In this document: in pieces, positions 16,408-25,540 of the stretch
How the letters are laid out: each line of letters starts with the position of its first letter
Numbering within the stretch: the stretch's first letter is position 1
NCBI RefSeq assembly: GCF_003233845.1
Contig: NZ_QKRB01000053.1
Coordinates: 124,001 to 188,000, forward strand
DNA: 64,000 nucleotides
Direction of reading: 5' to 3'
Source of the DNA: Paenibacillus sambharensis
GTDB taxonomy: Bacteria; Bacillota; Bacilli; Paenibacillales; Paenibacillaceae
Position numbers and translations under genes: made by a program
Notes under the pieces: model-generated
The model's input: the letters and a program-made list of their open reading frames with translations, nothing else
Told to the model about the DNA's origin: nothing
Database searches by the model: none

Positions 16408-17109
16408 CTAGCTCATCCTCTGGCAGGCGTACCGGAATACAAGCAGCAGCGTCTCGGTGACGAACTCGAATGCTTCATCGAGATCGGCCATCTGTGTCCG
16501 GATATTCTCAAGTGCCGCCGCTTTGCCATAAGCCTTATGACTCTGCAGCAGATCATCTGTCAGCTCAGAGTTCATGTAATGGATCTCAGTATTCCTTCTC
16601 TTGCGGAGGCGGGACATCGCGTCCCGGTGCCGGTCCTTCACTTCTCCAAGGGCCATGGCCAAGGCCGGGTGATGCCGGTTCTCCCTCATTCCGCGAAGTA
16701 CAGTGAAGTAGGAAAAGTGCGTCTTCATCTTCTCGGTCTTCAGCCCGAATACATCGTTCATCAGTGTTCCCAGCTTGTCAAGCACGGCAAATACACGGAT
16801 GAAGGCATTCTTGTCAAAATAGACGTGCCGGTAGTAATTGAACAGCTCTTCATCCGACATCTCGCTGAGCGAATTCTTCGTAATCCGTTCAGCATAGCGC
16901 TTGGCCGCATAACGGCTTTGCTCTAGTTCATTCAATGACGCCATTAAACCCTTGGACCAGATTTCCTGCGTGCGAAGCCGGTGATCGCCGTCCTTACCTG
17001 CTGCAGCCCTGCTCCCCACTGCCGTTGCAAACTGCTCCATTTGTCGAAGGGTCTCGCCAAGCTTGCCTTCCCTTCCTCTAGGGTTCTCGTTAAACAGAAA
17101 CCTCAGCAC
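16408..17109 (-). CDS. HEPN-domain protein, Cthe_2314-like
   Basis: A 233-aa all-helical protein resembling the Cthe_2314-type HEPN family seen in Paenibacillus and clostridia. An R-x4-H motif (R172-NTEI-H177 in RKRRNTEIHYMN) matches the RNase-type HEPN signature. The start is GTG at 17109, 6 nt after GAGGAGG. No antitoxin-like (MNT) partner is adjacent: neighbours are an SDR gene and ctaA. It may therefore be a housekeeping or RNA-binding HEPN rather than a toxin. Confidence in the family is moderate; function unknown. Confidence 0.68.
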   Translation of the reverse strand: MLRFLFNENPRGREGKLGETLRQMEQFATAVGSRAAAGKDGDHRLRTQEIWSKGLMASLNELEQSRYAAKRYAERITKNSLSEMSDEELFNYYRHVYFDKNAFIRVFAVLDKLGTLMNDVFGLKTEKMKTHFSYFTVLRGMRENRHHPALAMALGEVKDRHRDAMSRLRKRRNTEIHYMNSELTDDLLQSHKAYGKAAALENIRTQMADLDEAFEFVTETLLLVFRYACQRMS

Positions 17110-17270
17110 ATGACCCCTCCTCTATTAATATGCTCATCCTTGATGCACCATGTGCGTTTCTCAACTAATTGCCCCTGCTGATCCCTTTAATACTTACCCA
17201 TTATCAGCACATACAGCTTGTCAACAGGTGCCGCCGTTGCATTTGCCATCGCCGGATACTGCCGCTTATG

Positions 17271-17307
17271 AAAAAGGCGGCCCCGTCAAATGACGCGCGG
17301 GCCGTCC
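17271..17307 (-). terminator. Terminator of ctaA
   Basis: On the minus strand GGACGGCCC ... GGGGCCGCC followed by TTTTT, 44 nt after the ctaA stop. Confidence 0.8.
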
Positions 17308-17350
17308 CTCTTGTTCAGATGCTTGTCTTATAAGGCAGTTCATTACTTCG

Positions 17351-18274
17351 TTACTCTGCTTCCCTAGGTTCCCGGAGCAGCCAAGAACGTATAGCCATAT
17401 CGGACATAATGCCGAACAGGCCGCAGATGATCAGGTTATGAAGCAGGCTTGTGAAGATATAGACCTCGTCATGACCAATAGTAACGACCAGCAGCGCTCC
17501 GCTGAGTACCTGGCTCACAACGAGAATCAGACTCCATGCGCTTGCCCGGATCAAACCGCTCTCAGGCGCTGTGGTACGCTTGATGAAGAAATACAGCGCT
17601 ACGAGAATGATAAACATAATAATCGCCGCAACCCGATGGATAAATGCCACGCCTGTTGCGCCTGTAAGCTCTGGTACAACTTCACCGTTGCAGAGCGGCC
17701 ATCCCAGGCAGCCGCCAGATGAGTCAGTATGCCGGATATAAGCACCGATATAGACAACTCCAATACAATACAGCAGCGCGAACCAGGTCATCGGGTAAAC
17801 GCTGCGCGGCACTCTCGGCGGCCTTGCCGGAACACCGTACCGGTGCCGGTATGCCCATATAACAAGCAGCAGCGTACAGGCAAAAGCCAGCAGCGATATG
17901 CCAAAATGCAGGGCCATGACCTCGGAGGACTGCGGCCACTTGACAGCTGCCGCCCCCATTAAAGCCTGCACAACCGTGAAGAATAAGATCCCGCTTGCGT
18001 AGAACACCGCCTCCCCGGATTGCCGGTGAGTGCGCAGTGTAGCGATGAACAGCAGTACAACAATCAGCCCAACAATCCCTGTTACCAAGCGATGGGAGTA
18101 TTCAATCAATGATTCCAGCGTGTAGGCGGGAACAAATTTGCCGTTACAGAGCGGCCAATCGTCTCCACAGCCCCTGCCGGATTCCGTATTCGTCACTAGG
18201 GCACCTGCCAGCAAAACAATCAGCATGCCGATGCACACTAATATAGCTAGCCTGCGATAGCGGCTGGACACCAT
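17351..18274 (-). CDS. ctaA: Heme A synthase CtaA
   Basis: A 307-aa membrane enzyme that oxidises the C8 methyl of heme O to give heme A for aa3-type cytochrome oxidase. It has eight expected helices in two pseudo-symmetric halves, each with a cysteine pair (C36GDDWPLC43 and CLGWPLC). E58 and H61 of the EYSHR motif and the His in ALHFG, FIHRV and LLHNL are the heme ligands or catalytic residues. The ATG at 18274 has AAGTGGTGA upstream; the frame runs to 18340 without a ribosome site. It is unlinked from ctaB (35.9 kb). Confidence 0.95.
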   Translation of the reverse strand: MVSSRYRRLAILVCIGMLIVLLAGALVTNTESGRGCGDDWPLCNGKFVPAYTLESLIEYSHRLVTGIVGLIVVLLFIATLRTHRQSGEAVFYASGILFFTVVQALMGAAAVKWPQSSEVMALHFGISLLAFACTLLLVIWAYRHRYGVPARPPRVPRSVYPMTWFALLYCIGVVYIGAYIRHTDSSGGCLGWPLCNGEVVPELTGATGVAFIHRVAAIIMFIILVALYFFIKRTTAPESGLIRASAWSLILVVSQVLSGALLVVTIGHDEVYIFTSLLHNLIICGLFGIMSDMAIRSWLLREPREAE

Positions 18275-18425
18275 AGTTATCACCACTTTTCCGGTTATTA
18301 AATCAGCTTCATTATAGCGATAATAACCGGCAAAATCCATGTTGAAAATGTGACAATCATCACAAAGTATTGGTTGTTCGGTAAATGTTCAAAACCTTAA
18401 AACCCAGCCCGAATGACTAGCAACA

Positions 18426-18770
18426 TTAGCGCGGCAATGCGTCTCCTACCTGAATCGCACGGTCCAGGAACTGTTCGATCTCCGCCCGGTCCTTCCGCAG
18501 CTTGCTGACAAAACGGATCAGCTCGGTTCCCGCACGAAACGCAATGAAGCTTGGAATGCCCAGAATGTTGAGCTCCGAGCACAGCTCAGGCAGGTCATCC
18601 CGGTCAACCTCAATGAAGGTAATCTTATCCGCATACTCCCGCTCAACCTCCGGCATGAACGGATCAATGTAGTGACAATCCTTGCACCAGGTCGTCTTGA
18701 ATACTGCCACGGTCAGCTTGTCCTCCGCAATGCTCGAGCGAAAATCCGTTTCATTCGTCACTTTGATCAA
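18426..18770 (-). CDS. Thioredoxin-family protein
   Basis: A 114-aa single thioredoxin domain with active site WCKDC (C29, C32) and cis-proline in GIPSF. The Lys-Asp between the cysteines differs from the WCGPC of TrxA and resembles YtpP/YusE-like thioredoxins. I place the start at the TTG at 18770: GAAGGAG lies 8 nt before it, whereas the GTG at 18779 overlaps that site. It is a cytoplasmic disulfide reductase or redox partner of unknown target. No signal peptide. Confidence 0.88.
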   Translation of the reverse strand: MIKVTNETDFRSSIAEDKLTVAVFKTTWCKDCHYIDPFMPEVEREYADKITFIEVDRDDLPELCSELNILGIPSFIAFRAGTELIRFVSKLRKDRAEIEQFLDRAIQVGDALPR

Positions 18771-18830
18771 TGCAGCCACTCCTTCGTATGGTTTGTTGAT
18801 TGAATGTAGTTTACCACAAGACGGGCACCT

Positions 18831-18874
18831 GGAAAAATAAAAGGCTGCCTCCCGGCCATAACCGGTGGCAGCCT
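18831..18874 (-). terminator. Terminator of the stalk-domain lipoprotein gene
   Basis: AGGCTGCC / GGCAGCCT stem on the minus strand, followed by TTTTATTTTT. Confidence 0.85.
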
Positions 18875-18908
18875 CTTCAAACTCTAACGTCGTACAGCGC
18901 TGTCTTAC

Positions 18909-20624
18909 TTAGGCGACGTCACGCTCTATTATGAGGATCTTCATATCATCGTACAAGCTCTCCCAGTACAGCGTGCCGTTAAGAGCCTTGGTCAGGTCTC
19001 TGGCTGGCACGTACAGTGTTCCCTTCACGGAAGTTACCGGGAAGCTCCACTGTACCGACTTGCCGTTGATAACAGCCGTCTTGCTGCCTTTCTTCACGAC
19101 AATCTCCGCGCCGGTTGCTCTATCCAGAATGGTTGCACTCTTCGTCTTGCCATTGTACTTCACTTCTGCGCCAAATGCTTCGGCGGTCTCCCGAAGCGGC
19201 ACCAAGGTCCGGCCGTCAGGTGTTACAATCGGCGGATATTGGCTGTACTCGGGATCCAATATAACCTGTTGATGACCTACACCAAATGTATTCTTAAGCA
19301 GATCATACATCACCGAATTCGTGTTAAATTCACGAAGGAATTCATAGCCCTGCATCCCAGCCAGCTCTTCCATGCCAAGGGCATTCGGATCCGCAGCTGG
19401 CTTCTCAGCCGCAACCTCACCGTTGACATTCCACATTTCACTGGACGAGGAAATACGGATACCCTCGATGAACGAGAAAGCGGAGCCTACACTGCCAAGA
19501 CCCGCACCGTAGAAGTCTTCCTCGTACATATCTTCCTCGTACATTTCTTCTTCAGATGCCGCTTCGTCTTCCATGTACTCTTCTTCCATGTCAGCCGGCG
19601 CTTCCGGGAACTTCGGCTTGATCATAAGCTCTGTTTCCGTCTTGCGGATATCGAGCTTGCTGTCTACATAGACATTCGCCTTGAGGTACGTCTGCTCGTT
19701 GAATACGGACTCTACCGACTCGGGCGACTCTGCCGCTGCCTGCTCCATGTTCGTCTTCAAGCTCTTAAGCAGCGATGTCAGCTGAGCCGCAGCTTCCTTC
19801 AGCTGCTTCTCATCACTTGCTCCCACCGGGAGCGACTCTTCCGGGAACGGAGCTCCGAGCGATGCGAACAGATCTTTATTATCCTTCATCAGCTCATTAA
19901 TCGCGATCATCACTTCCGCTAGACCTTCTTCATCCTGAATAAGCGCATCAAGATAAGTAATGATCCACTGCCACAGCTGCTTGCCATTCAGCTCCACCTG
20001 AACCTGCATCAGGTTAAGCTCTTCGCCCCCGACCGTGGTAGCCGCCGGCTTGACGCTCAGGCTCTCAGGGTTTGGCATGTTGTCAATGGCATAGCCGCCA
20101 ACAAGGTCAATCACTTTCCTTCCAATCTCCGTCAGCTGGTCTTCTGCAGCCTTGCCCACTTCTGGCGCAGATGCACCCGGGGCTTCCGGCAGCAACAGGC
20201 CGTTCAGTGCTTCCTCCGACAGATCAAGCAGGATTGGACGCTTGGCCCCTTCAAGCAGAATCTCCATCTTCTCTTCAGCCATCTTGAGACCGAATCCGAT
20301 GCTTGCATCCCCAAGCATAAGCTTGCCCTTCATGGAAGCATGATTCGCATCACTTACTTTGATATCAGACAGCTCCAGCTTCACGTGTGACAGCATGGAC
20401 AGCGCCTCGTAGCCCGGAACTTCAGCATTCTGCAGCTCTTCAAGCTGTTCTTCATTAATCAGCAGTTCAAACGCCATCGTCTGGCTGCCCTCATAGGATG
20501 TTGTAATCAATGATTGCTTCAATACCTTGTTAAGGTCAACGCCTGCGACAGCTTGACAGCCTGCCACGAATACCATGGTCAGTGCCAACAGCAGAACGGC
20601 CAGTTTGCTCTTCATAGAATTCAT
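18909..20624 (-). CDS. Lipoprotein with C-terminal copper-amine-oxidase-like stalk domain
   Basis: A 571-aa secreted lipoprotein. The signal peptide MNSMKSKLAVLLLALTMVF ends in the lipobox VAGC. Residues about 30-440 form a repetitive lipoprotein body with an acidic stretch (EEEYMEDEAASEEEMYEED-like) near residue 365. The C-terminal 120 residues (PIVTPDGRTLVPLRETAEAF, then VKKGSKTAVINGKSVQW and GTLYVPARDLTKAL) match the copper amine oxidase N-terminal-like stalk domain (PF07833), common on Paenibacillus surface proteins. The ATG at 20624 has AGAGGAG 10 nt upstream, and that site lies in a folded leader (20633-20693). Role at the envelope unknown. Confidence 0.88.
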   Translation of the reverse strand: MNSMKSKLAVLLLALTMVFVAGCQAVAGVDLNKVLKQSLITTSYEGSQTMAFELLINEEQLEELQNAEVPGYEALSMLSHVKLELSDIKVSDANHASMKGKLMLGDASIGFGLKMAEEKMEILLEGAKRPILLDLSEEALNGLLLPEAPGASAPEVGKAAEDQLTEIGRKVIDLVGGYAIDNMPNPESLSVKPAATTVGGEELNLMQVQVELNGKQLWQWIITYLDALIQDEEGLAEVMIAINELMKDNKDLFASLGAPFPEESLPVGASDEKQLKEAAAQLTSLLKSLKTNMEQAAAESPESVESVFNEQTYLKANVYVDSKLDIRKTETELMIKPKFPEAPADMEEEYMEDEAASEEEMYEEDMYEEDFYGAGLGSVGSAFSFIEGIRISSSSEMWNVNGEVAAEKPAADPNALGMEELAGMQGYEFLREFNTNSVMYDLLKNTFGVGHQQVILDPEYSQYPPIVTPDGRTLVPLRETAEAFGAEVKYNGKTKSATILDRATGAEIVVKKGSKTAVINGKSVQWSFPVTSVKGTLYVPARDLTKALNGTLYWESLYDDMKILIIERDVA

Positions 20625-20632
20625 TAACAAAA

Positions 20633-20693
20633 AACTCCTCTCGTATGTAGTGTATGACTTCTGTAAAGTCATTCTATCATGATGAGAGGAGTT
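20633..20693 (-). promoter_or_regulatory. Nested-hairpin leader covering the lipoprotein ribosome site
   Basis: On the minus strand AACTCCTCTC (20693-20684) pairs over 10 bp with GAGAGGAGTT (20642-20633), and an inner perfect 7-bp hairpin ATGACTT-tacag-AAGTCAT sits between, with 11-nt symmetric internal loops. The right arm contains the Shine-Dalgarno of the lipoprotein and runs into TTTTTT. It could therefore hide the ribosome site, or act as a terminator for transcripts from the flippase gene 23 nt upstream. Confidence 0.65.
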
Positions 20694-20715
20694 CGAATAT
20701 ACATTTCATGAAATT

Positions 20716-22398
20716 CTATGCATCTTTTTTGGCATGTCTTTCCCTACCGAACAAGCGAAGCAGAATACCGAACACCTTGCGCAGCGGCTTCGGGAAGGCG
20801 GCCGCCTCTGTTGGCGTCACCACGCGCAGGACGACCAGCAGGACGAGATATAGACCGCCCATTACCGAGCCCGAAACAGCAGCTGTCAGGAAGCATGCCA
20901 GCTTGTACCAGATCCCCTGCAGCATATACAGGCCAGCCGCGTCCAGACCCCAGCCTGCGCCCGCCGTGATGGCGATAACGGCCAGGTAAGGGACCCAGCG
21001 CTTGCCCAGCACCTCGAAGTTAACCTCCCTGCGTACAGCAGCATTGTTCAACATCGAGATCAGCAGGAAGGCGGCTGTTGAGGCAATAATCAGGCCATAT
21101 ACGCCAAGGAACGGAGCCAGCGCAACGCTTCCCGCTGCCTTCACCGCCATTCCGATCAGGGTATGACGCATGGCAAGTCTCGGCTTGCTCATACCGAACA
21201 GGATCGAATTGGACGTCATCATCGTGATTTGGAAAATCGTGCCGGCCGTAAGAGCAGCGACCACGCCGCTGCCGCCTGGTTCAAACAGCAGGCCTGTGAT
21301 AGATTGGGAAGCTACGGTCAGCACAAGTGCGGCTGGCACACCGGTATAGACGACGATCCGCATAACAAGCGAAACCTGTCGACGCACTTCATCGAGCTTG
21401 TTAACAGCATAAGCCGATGAGATGACCGGAATGATCGAGGTGCTCAGCGCAATAGCCAGAATCGGCGGTATACCTGCAATAGACTGTGCCTTAATGGTCA
21501 ATGCGTTTAACGCGGAATGTGCGGCATCATCTGTATAGAAGGCGCTCGTCAGCCGCATGAACAAGGTAGCGTCAAAGGCGTAGAACAAGTTCACCGTAAT
21601 CGCTGTCAGCACAATCGGGATCGATATCTTGAAGATGTCCCGGTAAATTTCGGAAGCCCTCAGCTTTCGGCTTGTCTCCGGCTTCCTTACCGACATAATA
21701 CCTGCAGCATCCAGCGAAGCCCTGCGGCTCCGTTTGGTCTCCGCTTCCTGCGCATCATGACGCCGGAGCTTGGCGGCATACCAGATCATAATAGCGAGGG
21801 CGCCAATCCCTCCCAGCACGCTGCCGAAAGTAGCCGCTGCCGCGATCCACTCATCACTGTATCCGATACTTAGGACAATGAAAGCAAGACCGACACCGAC
21901 GACAACCCGTAAAATCTGCTCGATAATCTGCGATATGCCGCCGGCTGCCATCAGCTGCCGGCCCTGAAAGTACCCCCGCATCATCGCGATGATCGGGAAG
22001 AACAGAAGAGCTGGCGCAATCGCCCGAATGGCAAGTGCAGCTCCCGGATTAGCGGAGATGTTTGTGGCGATGAACGGAGCCAGCAGGAAGAGCAATGTGG
22101 ACATCAGAATGCCCGCCATGATCCCGAAGAGAAGAGCAGCCCTGTAGATCTGCTTCGCCTCCGATACCTTCCCCTGCGCATACCGCTCGGAGATCATTTT
22201 GCTGACCGTACTGGGTATACCCGCCGTCGCGACGGTGAGCAGCAGCAGGTAGATTGTGTTGGCCGTTCCAAAATAGGTACCGCCTTCCTCGGTCAGCATG
22301 TAATCAAGCGGCACCCGCTGGAATATGCCGAGGAAACGGGCGACGAGCGCCGCCGCCGCCAGTATGATGGTGCCTTTGATAAGCGAATCCTTCTTCAT
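20716..22398 (-). CDS. MOP-superfamily lipid-linked polysaccharide flippase (SpoVB/MurJ-like)
   Basis: A 560-aa protein with about 14 membrane helices, starting MKKDSLIKGTIILAAAALVARFLGIFQRVPL, the N-terminal pattern of the SpoVB/YtgP group. These proteins flip undecaprenyl-linked peptidoglycan or polysaccharide precursors across the membrane. A cytoplasmic loop (about 210-250) is basic (KRSRRASLDAAG). Length is close to YtgP (MurJ of Bacillus). The ribosome site is weak: AAAGGCGG lies about 16 nt upstream. It leads into the lipoprotein gene through the nested hairpin. Whether it acts in vegetative wall or spore cortex synthesis cannot be decided. Confidence 0.87.
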   Translation of the reverse strand: MKKDSLIKGTIILAAAALVARFLGIFQRVPLDYMLTEEGGTYFGTANTIYLLLLTVATAGIPSTVSKMISERYAQGKVSEAKQIYRAALLFGIMAGILMSTLLFLLAPFIATNISANPGAALAIRAIAPALLFFPIIAMMRGYFQGRQLMAAGGISQIIEQILRVVVGVGLAFIVLSIGYSDEWIAAAATFGSVLGGIGALAIMIWYAAKLRRHDAQEAETKRSRRASLDAAGIMSVRKPETSRKLRASEIYRDIFKISIPIVLTAITVNLFYAFDATLFMRLTSAFYTDDAAHSALNALTIKAQSIAGIPPILAIALSTSIIPVISSAYAVNKLDEVRRQVSLVMRIVVYTGVPAALVLTVASQSITGLLFEPGGSGVVAALTAGTIFQITMMTSNSILFGMSKPRLAMRHTLIGMAVKAAGSVALAPFLGVYGLIIASTAAFLLISMLNNAAVRREVNFEVLGKRWVPYLAVIAITAGAGWGLDAAGLYMLQGIWYKLACFLTAAVSGSVMGGLYLVLLVVLRVVTPTEAAAFPKPLRKVFGILLRLFGRERHAKKDA

Positions 22399-22421
22399 AA
22401 TTCGGATCTGTTAGCCGCCTT

Positions 22422-23147
22422 TCACTGCTGTGCCTTGATCGGTTCGAGCGGCTCGTAATTGCCTCTTACCGGAACAGCTGCTCCGGATGGGGCTGCCCAC
22501 CGGATTCCGTTCTTGATGACCTGCAGCACTTCTTGATTATAATAAGTCGGGTATGTCTCATGGCCCGGGCGGAAGTAGAAGATCTTGCCCTGTCCGCGAT
22601 AGAACGTACAGCCGCTGCGGAACACCTCTCCGCCCTCGAACCAGCTGAGGAAGATCAGCTCATCCGGCGCCGGAATGTCGAAGTGCTCGCCATACATTTC
22701 CTCATGCTCAATCGTTATATATTCAGGGATTCCAGCCGCGATCGGATGGGCCGGGTTGACTGTCCAGATCCGCTCCTTCTCGCCGACCTCCCGCCATTTC
22801 AGATCGCAGCCTGTGCCCATAAGCTTCTTGAAGATTTTCGAGAAATGTCCCGAATGCAGAACAATAAGACCCATTCCGTTCATGACGCGCTGATGCACAC
22901 GCTCAACCACATGGTCATCCACCTGATCGTGGCCCATGTGACCCCACCAGATCAGCACGTCCGTGCTGTCCAGCACCTCTTCCGTCAAGCCGTGCTCCGG
23001 CTGCTCCAGCGTTGCAGTCCGCAGCTCAAGCCCCTGCTCAGCCAGGCCCTTCGCCAGTGCCTCATGAATGCCGTCGGGATAGACCTTCGTCACTTCCTCA
23101 TGAATCTTCTCATGCAGGAATTCATTCCATACTGTCACTCGTATCAT
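22422..23147 (-). CDS. ThuA-like (trehalose utilisation) domain protein
   Basis: A 241-aa class I glutamine-amidotransferase-like fold of the ThuA family. Family marks are [40 protein letters not shown], the [21 protein letters not shown] block and [17 protein letters not shown]. In rhizobia ThuA takes part in trehalose metabolism (3-keto sugar steps); here no thuB or sugar transporter is adjacent, so the substrate is unknown. AAGGAGG precedes the ATG. Confidence 0.88.
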   Translation of the reverse strand: MIRVTVWNEFLHEKIHEEVTKVYPDGIHEALAKGLAEQGLELRTATLEQPEHGLTEEVLDSTDVLIWWGHMGHDQVDDHVVERVHQRVMNGMGLIVLHSGHFSKIFKKLMGTGCDLKWREVGEKERIWTVNPAHPIAAGIPEYITIEHEEMYGEHFDIPAPDELIFLSWFEGGEVFRSGCTFYRGQGKIFYFRPGHETYPTYYNQEVLQVIKNGIRWAAPSGAAVPVRGNYEPLEPIKAQQ

Positions 23148-23194
23148 CGTTCATTCCTCCTTCATGTCGTATCATTCTTATTACCCTGTTCATC

Positions 23195-23677
23195 TTAGAA
23201 GATAAGCCATAATGCAAAAAGGACGATCATGATTACCTGAAGAGCGATCTTCACTACAATACTGGAGAAAAGTCCGACAACCGATCCAATCCCCACTTTA
23301 ACTGAGCGTTCAACATTAGAACCCGCTGTCAGCTCGCCGACCACAGCGCCAATGAATGGCCCCAGAATAAGACCGAATGCCGGAATAACGAACGGACCGA
23401 TCAGCACACCGATGGTGCTGCCGATGACTGAAGCCCTGGAGCCGCCGAAGCGCTTGACTCCCCAGGCATTCACCGCATAGTCAGCGACGAAGAGCACGAC
23501 CACGATAAGTGTCTGGAGGGTCCAGAATATCCAGCCGAACGGCTCGAAGGAAATGAAGAACCCATAGACGAAGAACGCCGCATAAATGGCCAAAGCCCCC
23601 GGAAGAATCGGGTATACCGCTCCCGCAAGCCCGACCAGGAAGAGCACAATGACGAGAATCCAGCCAATGATTTCCAC
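23195..23677 (-). CDS. DUF456 membrane protein
   Basis: A 160-aa hydrophobic protein with about four or five membrane helices and glycine-rich GIGSVVGLFSS and GPFIGAVVGEL motifs of the DUF456 family. Function unknown. The GTG start at 23677 lies 6 nt after the stop of the HAD gene, and the GGTGAGG ribosome site overlaps that stop, so the two are probably cotranscribed and translationally linked. Confidence 0.82.
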   Translation of the reverse strand: MEIIGWILVIVLFLVGLAGAVYPILPGALAIYAAFFVYGFFISFEPFGWIFWTLQTLIVVVLFVADYAVNAWGVKRFGGSRASVIGSTIGVLIGPFVIPAFGLILGPFIGAVVGELTAGSNVERSVKVGIGSVVGLFSSIVVKIALQVIMIVLFALWLIF

Positions 23678-23683
23678 TGAACC

Positions 23684-24433
23684 TCACCCTTTCATAACGA
23701 TGTGCTCAATGGCATGAGCAACACCATGCTCATCATTGGTAAGCGTGACAAAGTCCGCCTCAGCCTTGACCGCATCCTGCCCATTACCCATTGCCACGCC
23801 AAGGCCTGCAGCACGGATCATGGCCAAATCATTCAGGCTGTCTCCCATGGCTACCACCTGCTGCATTGTAATGCCAAGCAGGCCGCAGAGCTCCTCAAGG
23901 GCCGCTGCCTTCGATACACCTGCCGGGTTAAGCTCAATGTTCCACGGAGAGGAATTCGTAATCTCCAAGCCGCCCCACTCGCTGATCTCGGCCAGAATGC
24001 CTTCGCGAAGCGTATCATTTTCCGTATAATAGCCAAATTTCAGCCAATGCTGGCCTTCATAGTTGTCCGCCGGCTTGATCCATCTCTCCCGGTTGTATAA
24101 GCCCTCTACCGCATAAGCCCAAAACCACACATCCGACTGCATCGCAAGCTCATGCAAACGCTTGATCATCGCAGCATTCATCAGGGTCCGCTTGTGCAGC
24201 ACATGTGGCTGATGCCAGATCTCACTCCCGTTGACGGTTATCATTGGCGTCGCGAGCCCCAGCTGATCCGCGTAGGGCACTGCGCTTTCGAAGCCGCGCC
24301 CCGTTGAGAAACAGACGGTTATGCCCGCTTCCATCGCCCTATGTATCCATTCCGCATTTTCCCTGCTGATTTCCTGCCTGTCGTTCAGGACGGTGCCATC
24401 CATATCCAGCGCAATCAAACGATAGTTCCCCAT
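23684..24433 (-). CDS. HAD-superfamily phosphatase (Cof type)
   Basis: A 249-aa Cof-type HAD hydrolase. Motif I is ALDMDGTVL (nucleophile Asp10), motif II CFSTGRG, motif III Lys in GVSKAAALEEL, motif IV GDSLNDLAMI. The C2b cap lies between. These enzymes dephosphorylate sugar phosphates or related small phosphometabolites; the exact substrate is not readable. GAGGAGG precedes the ATG. It is the first gene of a pair with DUF456. Confidence 0.92.
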   Translation of the reverse strand: MGNYRLIALDMDGTVLNDRQEISRENAEWIHRAMEAGITVCFSTGRGFESAVPYADQLGLATPMITVNGSEIWHQPHVLHKRTLMNAAMIKRLHELAMQSDVWFWAYAVEGLYNRERWIKPADNYEGQHWLKFGYYTENDTLREGILAEISEWGGLEITNSSPWNIELNPAGVSKAAALEELCGLLGITMQQVVAMGDSLNDLAMIRAAGLGVAMGNGQDAVKAEADFVTLTNDEHGVAHAIEHIVMKG

Positions 24434-24594
24434 GTCCGCCTCCTCTCTATACCTTCTGCCATTCTATCACATCTTGCACCGCGAGGAAAAAGGCACAGCA
24501 CCCGAACGGCCCGCGGCTGTTCTCTTGCTTATTGTCCCATTTCGGGACCCGGCTGCGCTGTGCCAAAAACCACGCATTGTATGGACACGAGAAA

Positions 24595-24628
24595 GACGCC
24601 GCATCCGGCCGATAGGCCAGGCGGCGTC
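24595..24628 (-). terminator. Terminator of the metal ABC operon
   Basis: GACGCCGC / GCGGCGTC stem with an inner GGCC-gata-GGCC hairpin, 25 nt after the mntD stop; TTTCTC follows on the minus strand. Confidence 0.65.
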
Positions 24629-24652
24629 CTTTTGACTGCAGTGGATACAAGC

Positions 24653-25540
24653 TTATGAAGCGGTATGCCGGAGCGCCGCACGGCGGCGGCTGACATATCG
24701 CGAAACGATTCCCTGAGAGGGAGAGAACAGAAAAGCAAGTATGAACAGCGCGAGCGCTGCGCTCACCATGCAGCCCGCGATGGATGCGTCAAGCATAACA
24801 GCGGCGTAATAACCGATGAAGGTGCTGGCGACACCGATTACGATGCTGAGCCAGATCATAGTGCCCAGCTTCTCGGTAAGCAGATAGGCTGTTGACGGCG
24901 GGATAATGAGCAGACCCACCACCAGGATTGCGCCCACGCTCTCGAAGGAGCTGACCGTTGCCATGGAGACCATGCCCATCAGCAGGTAATGGAACAGGGC
25001 GACCGGTATGCCAACAGCCGCTGCCAGCGCGGGGTCGAAGGCGCAGAGCTTGAACTGCTTGTAGAACAGCCCGATTACCAGTACAATCAGCACGAGCGTG
25101 AAACCGAGCATCCACACTGCCTTCGGAACATAATCGATGCCAAGCACAGTGATCGTGTTCCAGTGTGTATAGGCAATTTCGCCGTACAGCACGCAGTCCA
25201 GATCCAGATCGACCTGGCGTGCATTCAGGCTGATCAGGATAACGCCGACCGCGAACAGCGCGGTAAACACAATGCCAATCGAAGCATCCGACTGCACACC
25301 GCTCTGATGAAACAGCTGAATCAGGAAGACGGTGACGAGTCCCAGCACTGCAGCGCCAATCAGCATAAACGCGGAATCTCTGGTGCCGCTCATGAGAAAA
25401 GCGATCGCAATGCCCGGCAGCACGGAGTGGCTGATGGCATCTCCTACCAGTGACATTCTCCTTAAGACAAGGAAGACCCCTAGAATCGCGCAGCAGGCAG
25501 CTACCATGGAGCCGGTCAGAAGTATCCAGAAGTCGCTCAT
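24653..25540 (-). CDS. mntD: Manganese/zinc ABC transporter permease 2
   Basis: A 295-aa membrane permease of the ABC-3 (ZnuB/MntD/TroD) family with about eight helices. MSLVGDAISHSVLPGIA and DASIGIVFTALFAVGV are the family signatures facing the ATPase and the channel. Its ATG overlaps the stop of mntC (ATGA). It works as one half of a heterodimeric channel with MntC. Two different permease genes, rather than one, is the MntABCD/TroABCD arrangement. Confidence 0.88.
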   Translation of the reverse strand: MSDFWILLTGSMVAACCAILGVFLVLRRMSLVGDAISHSVLPGIAIAFLMSGTRDSAFMLIGAAVLGLVTVFLIQLFHQSGVQSDASIGIVFTALFAVGVILISLNARQVDLDLDCVLYGEIAYTHWNTITVLGIDYVPKAVWMLGFTLVLIVLVIGLFYKQFKLCAFDPALAAAVGIPVALFHYLLMGMVSMATVSSFESVGAILVVGLLIIPPSTAYLLTEKLGTMIWLSIVIGVASTFIGYYAAVMLDASIAGCMVSAALALFILAFLFSPSQGIVSRYVSRRRAALRHTAS

